Part shown: positions 11,783 to 23,007 of the stretch, piece after piece
Position numbering within the stretch: the first letter of the stretch is position 1
How the letters are laid out: the number at the start of each line of letters is the position of its first letter
Source: Ailurus styani
Taxonomy: Eukaryota; Chordata; Mammalia; Carnivora; Ailuridae
Length of the DNA stretch: 64,000 nucleotides
Reading direction: 5' to 3'
Assembly (NCBI GenBank): GCA_002007465.1
Contig: LNAC01000163.1
Coordinates: 2,754,711-2,818,710 of the forward strand
The notes under the pieces: model-generated
Seen by the model: the letters and a program-made list of their open reading frames with translations, nothing else
What the model was told of the DNA's origin: nothing
Databases searched by the model: none
Made by a program: the position numbers and the translations under genes

Positions 11783-11967
11783 CTGATATAGCCCAGAGAT
11801 ACAGGATAAGCAAATACCCAACCCTCAAATTATTTCGTAATGGGATGATGATGAAGAGAGAATACAGGGGCCAGCGCTCAGTGAAAGCTCTTGCAGATTA
11901 CATCAGGCAACAAAAAAGCGACCCTGTTCAAGAACTTCATGACTTAGCAGAAATCACCACTCTTGAT
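11783..11967 (+). CDS. ERP44: ERP44 coding exon (about residues 96-157)
   Basis: The exon encodes the second half of the catalytic thioredoxin domain a and the linker into domain b. It opens with the last two bases of a Ser codon, then DIAQRYRISKYPTLKLF, the conserved thioredoxin stretch with the Tyr-Pro-Thr cis-proline site. FRNGMMMKREYRGQRSV and the helix ALADYIRQQKSDP follow, and it ends at TTLD. The acceptor is a T-rich tract ending ttttag at 11777-11782; the donor is GTAAGT from 11968. The length of 185 bases (2 + 61 codons) fits an upstream exon that ends with one base of the Ser codon. The segment reads QELHDL where I recall QEIRDL in human. An in-frame ATG at 11752 lies inside the intron and is not a start. 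The identity is very secure. Confidence 0.96.
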
Positions 11968-12609
11968 GTAAGTTAACTTTTACTGGATCAGATGAACATT
12001 GCCTGTTTAATTAATGTAAACAAAGTCTTATGCAATCAAAGAATCTGGACATTTTCTTAGAGTTCATTGCAGTGGATCTGACATCTGCAGATTTAGCGAG
12101 TTGACTTTTTCTTGAATTAGTTCTCAAGGGAAGTGCTCATGTTTTACTGAGTCTTTGGATAAAATATGTAGCATACAGTAGAGCTGCACTAATTTAAATT
12201 AATCGAGGGCAAGGAATAGCTTGAGTTGTGAAGACGTAGGAGTTAGTGTCAGGCATATACAACCAGAGTTTCCGTATCTTCCTTGGTGGAGACCTGTAGG
12301 ATATCTGCTCCAAGGACTCCTATATCAGCTCCTTGTATAACTCTTAGTGTCCTCTAAAATAGTCCTCCTTAATAAAAACCCTTCCCATTGTATACTAAGT
12401 AGTGTTTAAAAAAAAAAAAAAGGTACGGATTTGGAGCTTTAGGTTGTCATTGTCAGGTTTGAGATTTGACTTTTACCCTGCTTCGCGCTAAGAAGTTAGT
12501 TAGCCTTTCATGCATGCTATCAGAAGACACGAGGCTCCCGTGTCAGAGATAAAGGACTTCATTGCTTACATCCTAGCAAACAATGGGAGCATGTTTGCCT
12601 TTGTCTCCT

Positions 12610-12629
12610 CGCCCCCCCCGCCCCCCCCC
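12610..12629 (+). repeat. C-rich homopolymer tract
   Basis: C8, G, C9 run. The surrounding 12480-12900 is GC-richer than the rest of the intron but has no recognised coding sequence. Confidence 0.85.
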
Positions 12630-13217
12630 AGACCTGTGGAGGTGACATGAAGGGTCCAGATGGATGCCTGCACACGCTGTGGGTTCTGTGGTGGGAGAAC
12701 TGGCCTCGGAGCCCTGTTTTTTCTGAGCCGGCAGTCAGCCTGCTGTCTGTCCCAGAGGGAGATTACCTCACACTTCAGGGTTGCTTGCTGTAAACACAAC
12801 CCTGAGGAATGGCCTGGGTGAAGAGTGGTCAGGATCTTGCATTTGGCTGCACCTACCTGTGTAGGAGTGTGAGAGACCCATGGAGGAGTCTCTACCAACA
12901 GTCATACGTTATGAATCGATGTATTATTTTAAGAATAGTCAGCTTATTTAGGAATTCATCACCTTATTTAGTATTAGATTTTCATCGCTCAGTTAAAATG
13001 CTAGAAGGAAATGTTTATGATTATATTAGATGGGAGGTGAGATTGTTTTCAACCTAATATAATCTTTAATAGTTTTGGACTAGGTGTTTAAATCCAAATA
13101 TGTATTTACAGTGCTACGCCACTTGTAGACAATTGAACAACAGCTGGGTGAATGAAGTAACATGTTTAGAGCCTATCTGTATATGTTTGTAAAATAATTA
13201 CATACTTTATTTTACAG

Positions 13218-13333
13218 CGCAGCAAAAGAAATATCATTGGATATTTTGAGCAAAAGGATTCAGAAAACTATAGAGTTTTTGAAAGAGTAGCAAATATTTT
13301 GCACGATGATTGTGCCTTCCTTTCTGCATTTGG
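13218..13333 (+). CDS. ERP44: ERP44 coding exon (about residues 158-196)
   Basis: The exon encodes RSKRNIIGYFEQKDSENYRV, then FERVANILHDDCAFLSAFG, the start of the redox-inactive thioredoxin domain b. The Cys in DDCAF is one partner of the structural disulfide inside domain b; its mate is the Cys in DKCVPL two exons downstream. The acceptor is tttacag at 13211-13217 and the donor is GTAAGT from 13334. The length of 116 bases is 38 codons plus two bases of Gly, which pairs with the single base at the start of the next exon. Compared with human from memory it reads SEN for SDN; otherwise it looks identical. Confidence 0.96.
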
Positions 13334-14084
13334 GTAAGTATCTTAATTGAGAGTATGTTAGTGGGTCGACTTGGCTGCCATGTGACATTCTTGTTGGGTG
13401 TGGTTATTTTCCGAAGATGACCTCTCCAGACATGATCTCAATTCCCGTAAAGTCACCAGCCAGTCTTCCTTACACCTATCTCTGACCTCTTTTTAAGAGT
13501 TTAAAAGTCCGTTTATTTTTCTTTCTATACTGTATTCTATTCAGAATATGGGTGAGTGGAAAAGAATGGACAAGTTAACAACAACCTCTCATGCTTTTAT
13601 TCAGCTCATTTACTAACACTATTTTGTGTTCACACAAAGTACTAACATGTGGGGTTTCCAAACTGAAACAACTCCTAGTCTTTCTCATGAAGAAGCATGG
13701 CCTGCGTTGTCTTGATTACTCTGGCTCTCCACCACCTTTTCTTCTGTCTTCCCTGTCCCAGAGGAACAGTCTTCAAGGGTAGCCTCTTGCCTCCTGTCTC
13801 TGTAACCATCCCTCCCGGATCCTCTGCGACATTCATCCAGCAGTTGTCCTCGTTCTCCTGTGTTTTCACCCTGACCCTTTTCATGACCTACTTTCTTTTG
13901 CCAAAAGCATGATTCTCTCTTTCCTGACCTTTCTGTTCTCTCTTGAGCTATAATCTGGTATCTTTCTTTTCATTTCTAAATTTTTTCAAAGATTAGTTTA
14001 TGCTTGGCCACCTTGAATTTCTTAAACTCCAACCAGTGAAAAGTTCCTACCCTTTGGGAAGCCGACTTTGCCTTCCTTACTCCC

Positions 14085-14330
14085 GGGAGACTTCTCTCTG
14101 CACCGTCACAAAAGGCTTCTTAATTGCCAGGTCCAGTGGCCTTTTTTCAGTCTTTAATCCTCTTCGGTTTCTCAGAAGGCGGTGACAGTCAGCTACCCTG
14201 GCCTTTTTCTGCTATGTCTACACTTAGGCTACCTTGAATCCTGGGGCTTGCTCCTTATTTTTCTGACTTTTCTGACTTTCCCTGCTGTTTTTTCCTTTCT
14301 CTCTCAAAATGGAATCATTCATTTCCCTTT
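14085..14330 (+). repeat. CR1/L3-like LINE relic
   Basis: 'accgtcacaaaaggcttcttaattgccaggtccagtggcc' followed by 'tcagtctttaatcctctt' resembles the reverse-transcriptase segment of mammalian CR1/L3 LINEs. Broken by stops. Family assignment is from memory. Confidence 0.5.
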
Positions 14331-14854
14331 CGTTTCATTGGGAGTTATTGCCATCATCCTCTGACTTTTTGCAGTAGGATTTCTCTCTTTGCTTTGGCCC
14401 ATAACTGTTAGACTCTGTTTTAGTGCCTAGCTTGAGTGGAGTCCACGTTTCTGGCACAGCCTGTCCTTTCCATTTTGTGACCTTTGTCCTTGTTGTAATG
14501 CTTCTGTAGATTTTGTGTGTGTTTTCTTGTGAACACTCTCAGTGATATTGGGAGATCAATGTAGGAGTAAATGACAGAGGAACTTCGCCCGGCCCCAGCC
14601 CCCCTGCTTTGTGCCCGTGCTGGCTTCCCCAGCGGGCGCTTCTGCGGCGGGGCCCTTTGCCCTTACTGGGCTCAGTGTCTGAAGCACTTCTCTTCGATCT
14701 CGTCTCCTTAGGAAGAGGTTTCCTGAGAACTTTCTATGAAATAACACTGTCGTCATCCAACTTGTCATTCTTTCGCCACTTAGTTTTCTTCAGAGCACTT
14801 TATTGGTATTTGATCATCTAAAATAAATATATCTATTTTTTGTCTCTTTCCACC

Positions 14855-14980
14855 AAAATGTAAGCTTTGTGACAACACAGGCGCTGTCACTTTTGTTCAC
14901 TGCTGTATACCCAGTGCCAAGACCATACCTGGTACGAAGGAAGCACCTAGTAAATAGTGAATGAATGAATGAATAAATGG
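14855..14980 (+). repeat. LINE-2 3' end with (GAAT)n tail
   Basis: 'cactgctgtatacccagtgcc', 'acctggtacgaaggaagcac' and a GAATGAATGAATGAATAAATG tail are the hallmark of the L2 3' end. Confidence 0.75.
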
Positions 14981-15744
14981 AGCATGTTCTTCCTTTTCAT
15001 TCCACTGGCTTTAGTCTTGGTTAACATCCTTTGCACCTCCCTCTCTATACCGGTGTAGTCAAAAACTAGAGGTAAATCAGTGTTCAAGTAATCCAAATAT
15101 AATTTAGAGAGGAAAAAATTTGCCATTCAACTTAGTATTTGTTGTAGAATTCACTCGCCAAATGTGTCGGACGCCTGTTATGTGCCGGATACTGTACTGG
15201 GGCATAGGAAACAATGGTCAACAAATAAAACAAAAAAATTGGTTATTGTAGAATTATATTCTAATGATGGAAAGGATTTCAGTTCATCTACTTTTTTTTT
15301 TTAAACAAGTTTTGGTTTTAAAAAGTAAAAAGTAGAGAATTCTGATTGAGTCTGACTTACAGAAGCAAATAATGTGTTTTTGTGATTGATCTATGTGACC
15401 ACATCAATGACCTTGATCCCCAGTTACTGGAAACAGTGGTGTCAAAAATAGCTTTTTGATGCTAAAACTGCCAATCCAAACTTATAAAATATTGAGTCAC
15501 AAAAACAGCTAACTAAAATTTTCCTTTAAAAAAATCTGTGTCACATTAAAAAGTTTTCCTTTAAATACATGCGTTTGTTGGTATTGCATAGTCTTACGAG
15601 GAGAAAAGATGATGACAGGTATATATTTCAAGTCATTATAATACATACATTGCAAAACAAGCAGCCAATTCTGTTTCATTCAAGTATATCACTGCTATTA
15701 TTATTCTTAAAAAGTATTATTACTACTTCTCTCTTCCTAATTAG

Positions 15745-15802
15745 AGCTGTTTCAAAACCAGAAAGATACAGTGGAGACAACATAATCTACAAACCACCGG
15801 GG
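15745..15802 (+). CDS. ERP44: ERP44 coding exon (about residues 196-215)
   Basis: This is a small 58-base exon: one base completing Gly, then AVSKPERYSGDNIIYKPPG. It belongs to domain b. The acceptor is cctaattag ending at 15744 and the donor is GTAAGT from 15803. A second AG two bases downstream (15745-15746) would break the frame, so the first was chosen. The residue after the split Gly is Ala (gct), where I recall Asp in the human protein; this could be a species difference or a base error. The following intron is phase 0. Confidence 0.94.
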
Positions 15803-15879
15803 GTAAGTTGCTATTTCTTGGTGTGTATAATTTTAAATATAATTTAAATACACGTATAGTATAATTTACAGTTTTATAT

Positions 15880-16070
15880 TTGTTAATTCACAGAATCATC
15901 GAGTTTTAGTACAGAAAGGAACCTTAAGGTGTCATCTTGTACTAATTTAGAGCTTTCAAAGTAAAGATGGGGACACCTAGGCCCAAAGTCACATAGGGAT
16001 TTAGTGGCCGAGCTGGGACTAGAGATCTCCTGATCCCCAGGCTTTATCCATCTCTCTGTTTTGCATTCAT
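15880..16070 (-). repeat. MIR relic, antisense
   Basis: 'cacctaggcccaaagtcaca...gggatttagtggccgagctgggact' is MIR core read in antisense. Confidence 0.65.
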
Positions 16071-16604
16071 TATGAGACCCAAATTCCAAAAAATGCTTCA
16101 GTGGTCTGTGATCATCACTTCTGCCTGAGTCAGAGCAACCAAGCTCCCAAGTCCTCTGGGCTTTAAATTGACCTCATACTTGCCAGACAGCAGGGGGCAA
16201 CTAGGTTGCTTTTAAGCCTTGGCTAAGGAGTTAAGTGTGTCTAAACTTAGAGGTAGCTGCTTAGGCCCAGACGATGGTAGCCACAACCAAGAGGCAAAAA
16301 TCATGGTATTTGTCATCTCAGTTGACCTGTCGGTCTGTCATTGCAGTTTTTCATATACACACAAATGGAAAACTGTTGATATTTTTTCGATTCATAGTTT
16401 TCATTTTAATGCTGTTTGCGGTGTCTTGATACACTAAAGGTTTTGATTTTTATGTAGTCCTGTGAATGAATTTTTTGCTTAGAAAACTCATTTCCTGTTT
16501 GAATTCAGGTAGGTATTTGCCTGTATTTTCTGCAAGTATGTTTCATTAATAGTAGGTTACATAGTGTGACTATCTCCAGGTTATCAGAATGCAGCACCGT
16601 TGGC

Positions 16605-16830
16605 TGTTTGTTAAGTGCACGGGCTCTGGAATGAGACTCCATTTTAGTGTCAAATCTGCCACCTTCCTAGGTGTGTAACTTCAGGAAAGTCTCCTAGCTT
16701 CTCTGTCCTTCAGTTTGTTCATTCATAAAAATAGCTGCGATTATAAAAGTCCCTGCCTTATGGGGATGTTTCAGGGATTCAGTGAGTGAACACATAGAAA
16801 GTGCTTAAATAAACAGTGCTTGAATACAGT
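16605..16830 (+). repeat. MIR relic, sense
   Basis: 'gggctctggaatgagactcc', 'cttcagtttgttcattcata' and 'gattcagtgagtgaacacat' follow the order of the MIR consensus. Confidence 0.7.
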
Positions 16831-17365
16831 AAGTTTACTCAGCTAACGGCAGCTATTATTTTTGTTGTCATTTTAAGCACTTCATAAATACTGATTTTGA
16901 GTGAATTGTGGAAAGAGATACCGTAGGTAAGTAATATTAGAGATAGCACTGCCTTAGATTTATATAGTATCTTATATTTCTCAAGGCCTTTTCCCTGGAA
17001 GTTTCCAGATTTTCTTCTGACATTTTCAACTCCAAGGGATAGCTAAATTAATTAGTTCGGATAATTATTTTTCACAGTGCCCGCCATTGGTGAAGATACT
17101 GAAAAATAATTAATTGACTCAGATCTGAGGAAAAGCAGAAGGCTTAAACATCACGGGTTGGATAATTAGGTCTCTGATAAATACAGAATTTTACAGCTCT
17201 CTTTCTTGGAAGTTCCATGGTTTTTGTTTTGGGGTTTTTTGTTGTTGTTATTGTTGTTTGATTTTTGTACACCATGTAGATTTTCTGGGCTCAGAGATGG
17301 CTTTGAGAATGCGTTTTTGCTAGCACAGGTTAGATTTAATTTTTTCCCCCCTGCTTTTGTAACAG

Positions 17366-17482
17366 CATTCTGCTCCAGATATGGTATACTTGGGATCTAT
17401 GACAAATTTCGATGGGACTTACAATTGGATTCAAGATAAATGTGTTCCTCTTGTTCGAGAAATAACATTTGAAAATGGAGAG
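17366..17482 (+). CDS. ERP44: ERP44 coding exon (about residues 216-254)
   Basis: Thirty-nine whole codons: HSAPDMVYLGSMTNFDGTYN, then WIQDKCVPLVREITFENGE. This is the end of domain b; the Cys in DKCVPL is the second partner of the domain-b disulfide. The acceptor is a long pyrimidine tract ending gtaacag at 17365; the donor is GTATGA from 17483. Both flanking introns are phase 0, so skipping this exon would keep the frame. Ser for Ala and Gly for Val (NFDGTYN) differ from the human sequence I recall; the Gly is the less conservative of the two. Confidence 0.95.
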
Positions 17483-17614
17483 GTATGACTTTCTGCTGTG
17501 TGTTGTCTTTAATTCAGATTTCTGAAAGAGCAAGCTTCCTCCAGCCATCTTACTATTTTACTACATATTTACCACTTGTAACAATCATACAGTGAACAGA
17601 AATATGTCATAGCC

Positions 17615-17818
17615 GGGCGCCTGGGTGGCTCAGTGGGTTAAAGCCTGCCTTCGGCTCAGGTCATGATCTCAGGGTCCTGGGATCAAGGCCCACGTCGGGC
17701 TCTCTGCTCAGCAGGGAGCCTGCTTCCTCCTCTCTCCTCTCTCTCTGCCTGCCTCTCTGCCTACTTGTAATCCCTCTCTCTGTGTCAAATAAATAAATAA
17801 AATCTTTAAAAAAAAAAA
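17615..17818 (+). repeat. Young CAN-type SINE with perfect 17-bp target-site duplication
   Basis: Head GGGCGCCTGGGTGGCTCAGT, tail AAATAAATAAATAAAATCTTT then a 13-A run. Perfect duplication agaaatatgtcatagcc at 17598-17614 and 17820-17836. It lies 133 bases after an ERP44 exon (17366-17482). Confidence 0.95.
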
Positions 17819-17852
17819 AAGAAATATGTCATAGCCATTTCTGTAATAGAGG

Positions 17853-18000
17853 CCACTGGTTCTTAGCCTTTGCAGTCCCAGAACCCCTCTCTGTTGCATT
17901 TCCAGCAGTAGCCTTGAGAATGAATTGGACCATGCCTCTCAGGTGATTCTGATACTCCCCCCTGGTTAAGAGGATGCTCTATAGAAGCAGTGCTGTGCAG
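17853..18000 (+). repeat. MER5-like hAT relic
   Basis: 'actggttcttagcctttgc' and 'ctcaggtgattctgatactc' resemble MER5A/B termini and body. Approximate limits. Confidence 0.45.
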
Positions 18001-18147
18001 TCTAATATTGGAGGAACACGTACAAAGAGCTATGTCTGTGAGGCACGTAAGAGAGCTCTATGCATTACACGTGAAAGAACTTTAAGTATATAGTTCAGGT
18101 TTTATATATATAGTTGAAATTTTCACATAGCCATATAACCACACCTG

Positions 18148-18250
18148 GTCAGGGGTCAGCAGTTCTGTCAAGCGTCAGGTGGTAAATATTTTAGGCTCTG
18201 CAGCTGTGGCCCGGGAGCAGCCTCGTAGGACACCTGGAGCGGTGTGGGGA
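18148..18250 (+). repeat. hAT-Charlie-type relic
   Basis: 'caggggtcagcagttctgtc' and 'ggtaaatattttaggctctg' match a common hAT-Charlie (MER) non-autonomous element. Diverged. Confidence 0.5.
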
Positions 18251-18469
18251 TGTTGCAGGAAAGCTCACTTGCTTGCGTCTTTCCTGGGTCGTCGAGGGAA
18301 CACCCCTGCTACTTTTCTCAGTTCTCTAGGCTTTGCGGATGTTTAGCCGAGTGTATTTGTTTATTGCATTAGCTTATTTAGTCCTCAGAGGCTTAGAAAG
18401 ATTTAGTGACTTGTCAACAGTTATTCACCTGCTTTGGTAGTTCTTTCTCACTTTCTTTTTTTTTCAAAA

Positions 18470-19370
18470 TGCACATTCTTTTCTTTATTTTTTAATTAAT
18501 TGATTTTTTAAATTATGGTATAATTAACATTGTTTGATATTAGTTTCAGGTATATAATACAGTGATTCAGTAATTCCATACATCACCCTGTGCTCATCAC
18601 AAGTGCACTCCTCAGTCTCCATTGCCTATTTCACCCATCCCCTCGCCCGCTTCCTTCTGCTAACCATCAGTGTTCTCTGGAGTTAAAAAGAGTTTGTTCT
18701 TGATTCATGTTTTTTTTCCCTTTGCTCATTCATTTTGTTTCTTAAATTCCACACATGAATGAAATCATACAGTATTTGTCTTTCTCTGACTGATTCCACT
18801 TAGCCTTATACCCTCTAGATCCATCTATGTTGTTTCAAGTGGCAAGACGTCATTCTTTTTATGCCTGAGCAATATTGCATTGTGTGTACATATATAAAAA
18901 TATACGTACACATATATGTATACATACATACATGTGTACATATACCACCACGTGTGTGTGTGTGTGTGTGCGCGCACGTGCGTGCCCATGCCACCTCTTC
19001 TTTATCCATTTACCTATGGATGGACACTTGGGTTGTTTCCATAGATAGTNTGTGTGTGCGTGCACGTGCGTGCCCATGCCACCTCTTCTTTATCCATTTA
19101 CCTATGGATGGACACTTGGGTTGNCGCGCACGTGCGTGCCCATGCCACCTCTTCTTTATCCATTTACCTATGGATGGACACTTGGGTTGTTTCCATAGAT
19201 AGTTTGGCTATCATAAACAGTGCTGCAGTAAACATAGGGGTGCATATATCTTTTCAAATTAGTGTTTTTGTTTTCTTTGGGTAAATACCCAATAGTGGGA
19301 TTGCTGGGTCATATAGTGATTCTATTTTTAATTTTTTAAAGAACATCTATACTGCTTTTTACTTTGGCAG
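18470..19370 (-). mobile_element. LINE-1 3' region, antisense, carrying two assembly joints
   Basis: The carnivore-type LINE-1 3' UTR and end of ORF2 in antisense: 'tttcttaaattccacacatga', 'atgaaatcatacagtatttg', 'ttgggtaaatacccaatagt'. It holds a TA/TG microsatellite at 18885-18975. The region from about 18963 to 19200 is triplicated around single Ns (next entry). Confidence 0.85.
18968..19200. repeat. Three near-identical copies separated by single Ns (assembly joints)
   Basis: Ns at 19050 and 19124. Each copy runs from the TG/CG tract ('gcgtgcccatgccacctctt') to 'gatggacacttgggttg', with copies 1 and 3 extending to 'ttccatagatagt'. The triplication is most simply explained by unmerged contigs at the microsatellite. 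Confidence 0.85.
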
Positions 19371-20639
19371 TTCTTACAAGAATAGTTTCTAAAATAGAGG
19401 CAAAACATACAGACCTGAAAAAATTTTAAACAATAAATAGGAGTTCCTCTGCCCACCCCCATAGTAGTTGGCACATTGAAAATTCTTTAGATTTTAATTA
19501 CATGTTGTAAACCCTACCCAAAATCATTTAAACTATGAGCAAAGGTTTGTTAATCCCTAACGTTGGTTGTCTGGATAACTCTCCCTGGGGGTTATCTTTT
19601 AAGACCAGTTTCAAAAAGAATATGTTGATGTGGACACAGGTAAACGTGGGAGCCCAGGCAGCATACTGTGTTAATGTGTGTAAATTGATATACCAAACTA
19701 ATTGACATGGAGGTATTCAAACTACTCATCTGTTCATTACTTCTCTCCTAATAGTTGTTAGTGCATCCATGCTTTTGCTTAGTTTAATAAAGCAATATGT
19801 TATATTTGTTTTTACTTTTAACTTTCTAGCTCTTAAATTTTCTAGAAGGTGACTGCTGAGTCTTATTTCCTAATCTATTTATTCAGCAACATCTGTCTTC
19901 ATTTATTTGGTCATAGGTTGATTGCACATTATTGTGTACAGTAGTCTGTGAGCAAAAGAGAAGTAAAGTAAGATTCTCTGTTTTCAAGAGGTTTTCGGTC
20001 CAGTAGTTTGCATTTACAGGTAATGTAACATTAAAGACATGCCCATACCATATGAGGGGCGCTCTGAAAATGTTCTGGGAATTCAGAGGAGAGAATTCAT
20101 TTCTACCTTTGGCAGAAGTGGAATAGGAATCAGGGATGCCTTTCTTGAAGAGGCATTTGGGTTCTGTAACAAAAGGACTAAAAAGAAGTAGAGGTACTTA
20201 TGGAAATAGGAAAGTGAGAGGAGGGGCCTGTGCATTACTGTTGAGTGTTGAAGGCACTGGTTGGACTTTGAAATGGCCATCTCGAACAGGAAGTTGGGAA
20301 TCCAGACTTGGATTGTGGACTGGAGCAGGGCTTGGAGATAGAGAAGGAACCAGTTAGTGATGATGGAGATTATTGGACTAGTTGAAGTTGCCAGGCTAGA
20401 GCAGAGTCCAAAGACAGAACTGTGGGAGTAGAAGCGATGAATGTGTTGGGGAAAGAAAAAAAAAATGTGAGCTGAAGAAATAAAAAGTGAGGAGGAGGAA
20501 GTTGTAAGCTTGCTAAAAGATCAGTGTGGTGCTGGGGCTGCAGGGGAAGGGAGAGAGAGAGCACCTCCTCACAAGTGAGTGTGGGTTTTCTTCTTGGAGT
20601 AGTGCAGACATTCTGGAATTGGGGAGTATCGATGTTTGA

Positions 20640-20940
20640 AAACCTTGTGAGTATAATAAAACCCACCAAATTGTACACTTGAAAATGATGAATTTGGGAC
20701 TCCTGGGTGGCTCAGTCGGTTAAGCGTCTGCCTTTGGCTCAGGTCATGTCATGATCCCAGAGTCCTGGGATCAAGTCCCACATCGGGCTCCTTGCTCAGT
20801 GGGGAGCCTACTTCTCCATCTGCCTGCCGGTCCCCCTGCTTGTGCGCACGTGCTCTCTCTCTCTGACAAATAAATATTTTAAAAAATAAAATGATGAATT
20901 TTATGGTATGTGAATTATATATCTCAATTGAAAAAGGTAA
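20640..20940 (+). repeat. Old LINE-1 3' end split by a SINE
   Basis: 'accaaattgtacacttgaaa' at 20663 and 'ttttatggtatgtgaattat' at 20899 are two halves of a typical LINE-1 3' terminus, separated by the SINE at 20696-20887. Confidence 0.65.
20696..20887 (+). repeat. CAN-type SINE with perfect 14-bp target-site duplication
   Basis: Head GGGACTCCTGGGTGGCTCAG; tail GACAAATAAATATTTT then A-rich. Duplication aaaatgatgaattt at 20682-20695 and 20888-20901. A repeated 'tcatgtcatg' in the body is a small internal duplication. Confidence 0.93.
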
Positions 20941-21950
20941 ACATGACAAGCTTACTAATTTATTTTGTATATGAGTTTAACGGGCTTCAACACAGAGACA
21001 GAAACCATAAGCAAACTCATGCCCTAGAAGATAGGGTCCAGTTTCAGTTTTTTTAGCATAAAGGATGTTTGTGTTTTCTGCTGCTGCGATTCCTAAATTA
21101 CAGAGAGACACGCAAGAGGATAGTTGATGGAAATAATTTTGTTATAATAATTTTATTATGAAGCTCTTTCTGGGATTTTTCTTATGAGTCAGAACTTAAC
21201 ATTTGTCACAGAGAATAAATGATGAAAATCTGCTGTCTGCTTATCACATTTCTCTTGATTTTGCTCTCATAACAATAATACAAGTTTTTAAGGCATTCAG
21301 TAATTTTTGAGGTGCTTTCGTGTCTATACCTTTTATAGACAGACACATATAGTGGCAGGTACTTGTTAATAATGTCGATGCCTTGTGTGTTGGTTAAAAG
21401 CTGGCTGTCTTGTGGGGTTTTTGTCTTTTGCTCTCAGTCACTTCAGCATTGGGTAGTTCTCATGTAAGTGGAGTGGTTTTTGCAATAAACTTTAGAAGAA
21501 ACATGTTTCCCAGTCAGTTAGATTTATTTGTTGCTGGTACACTCGCTCAGTTTTTTAGTGTTATTTGTGAAGGCTGAAAATACTAATCATGTTTACCCCA
21601 CCCTAAAATCAACATCTTGATAAAGAACCGCATAGTTCCTCCTTTGGTCAACTCATTTTTTAAATGTCGTGGCTTCATCAGAAAGGAGCTGATAGACCAG
21701 CCCAGTGGTTACTTTAAGGCAGATCAGTTTCAGCCCTAGAGCAGGACATGTGTCCTCTGATTGTCTGGGTACTTGAGGGAGAGGGCATGGGTTCCTTCTT
21801 CCCTTGACGCTAATGTTTGTGTCCGCCACTGGACCTTTTTTTCCTGGCATGTTGAAACCGTTATGCATGTTATGTGGGTTGGGTTCAAGTTGTTCCTACC
21901 TAGAGCAATGGCAAGGCCTGATAATTCTTATTGAATACTTCTGTATACAG

Positions 21951-22062
21951 GAATTGACAGAAGAAGGACTGCCTTTTCTCATACTCTTCCACATGAAAGA
22001 AGATACGGAAAGTTTAGAAATATTCCAGAATGAAGTAGCCCGACAATTAATAAGTGAAAAAG
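21951..22062 (+). CDS. ERP44: ERP44 coding exon (about residues 255-292)
   Basis: The exon encodes ELTEEGLPFLILFHMKED, then TESLEIFQNEVARQLISEK, plus the first base of a Gly codon. It forms the first strand and helix of domain b', the third thioredoxin-like domain. The acceptor is ctgtatacag ending at 21950. The donor is GTAGAC from 22063, a weaker-than-consensus site (no G at +5), but the phase and the protein match on both sides leave no alternative. Translation looks identical to human as recalled. Confidence 0.95.
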
Positions 22063-23007
22063 GTAGACAGATTAAGGTGTTTATTTTCAGCCTTTCTTCT
22101 GTCCCTCCCCTCCCCTATTACATTCACCTCCATGTAAACATACGTGGGTTAAAAATGTAAAAAGTGATGTTAACTCTCTTCAACCCCTGAATTGACACAT
22201 CAGCATGGGGGTGGGAATCATTAGTAGAATGATTATGAAGTAGTGGCTTTTAAAACGGACACACACATGACTGTATTAGCTCCCCAAAATCATACAGCAT
22301 GAAAAGTGGGGTCATGGGGAGCCAACGTTAGTTTTAGGTACTTTCCTGCAGCACCTTGATACTTGCCGGGTCCCTTTCTAATGGGCAGTCCCAGAGAGAG
22401 CACCGAGAGAACTTGCACAGTCCAACAGTTATTTCTAAATGAAGGGAAGTTGCATAGTTTTCTGCGGAGTTCTCCAAACCATCAGAAAGGAGTTTGAGTT
22501 TTCACCCACTTCTCCTGTGTAGTGAGAGAAGAAAGTCAAAATAAAGTGAGGGCACTGTGTAGAGCCCTTCTGTTATTAGCCACGTAGTAGGTATTTTGGG
22601 CTGAATTTTATTAAATGTCAACCAGTAGGGACTGGAAGGACATCCTTGATGAAGCGAAGATGGGCCCTTGAAAATAGCTCATCTGTCAGTTTCATGAATT
22701 TGCTCACAACTGGGACCTGGATAGGTAATTGCCCATTTAAGGAAAAAAAAAAAAGTCACCACAGCATTTGAATTCAGGTTGAGTTGATATAATTTCTCAG
22801 GAAATTGTACTCTGTCCTAAGTACTAAATTCTACCTCTTTCAAATGTAATATTTAGGTTGTAGTTTTTGTGATCTATATTGCTCTAAAGCATGTTGGTTT
22901 TTAATTAATTAGTTAGTTAGTATGTCACTTTTTGTGAACTTAAAATCTTGTGGGAGTACAGTCAAGAAAATTCTAATCTGCCTCTCCAAATTCTGTTTCC
23001 TGTAAAG

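Larger units (their letters stand above)
17483..21950 (+). other. ERP44 intron (4.47 kb)
   Basis: Holds a young SINE at 17615, MER5-like and hAT-like relics at 17.85-18.3 kb, a LINE-1 3' fragment with a triplicated assembly joint at 18.47-19.37 kb, and a SINE inserted in an older LINE 3' end at 20696. The stretches 19380-20540 and 20940-21950 hold no recognised feature beyond weak old-repeat resemblance. Confidence 0.8.

Noticed and set aside
14000..14364. Leucine-rich short open frames on +
   Set aside because: Pyrimidine-rich LINE-derived DNA gives Leu/Ser/Phe-rich chance frames.
17615..17690. tRNA-like sequence in SINE heads (box A/B-like motifs)
   Set aside because: SINE heads are tRNA-derived but do not fold into a complete functional tRNA; no tRNA gene is claimed.
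21804..22160. A 118-codon open frame containing an ERP44 exon
   Set aside because: Only 21951-22062 is exonic; the rest is read-through of intron.
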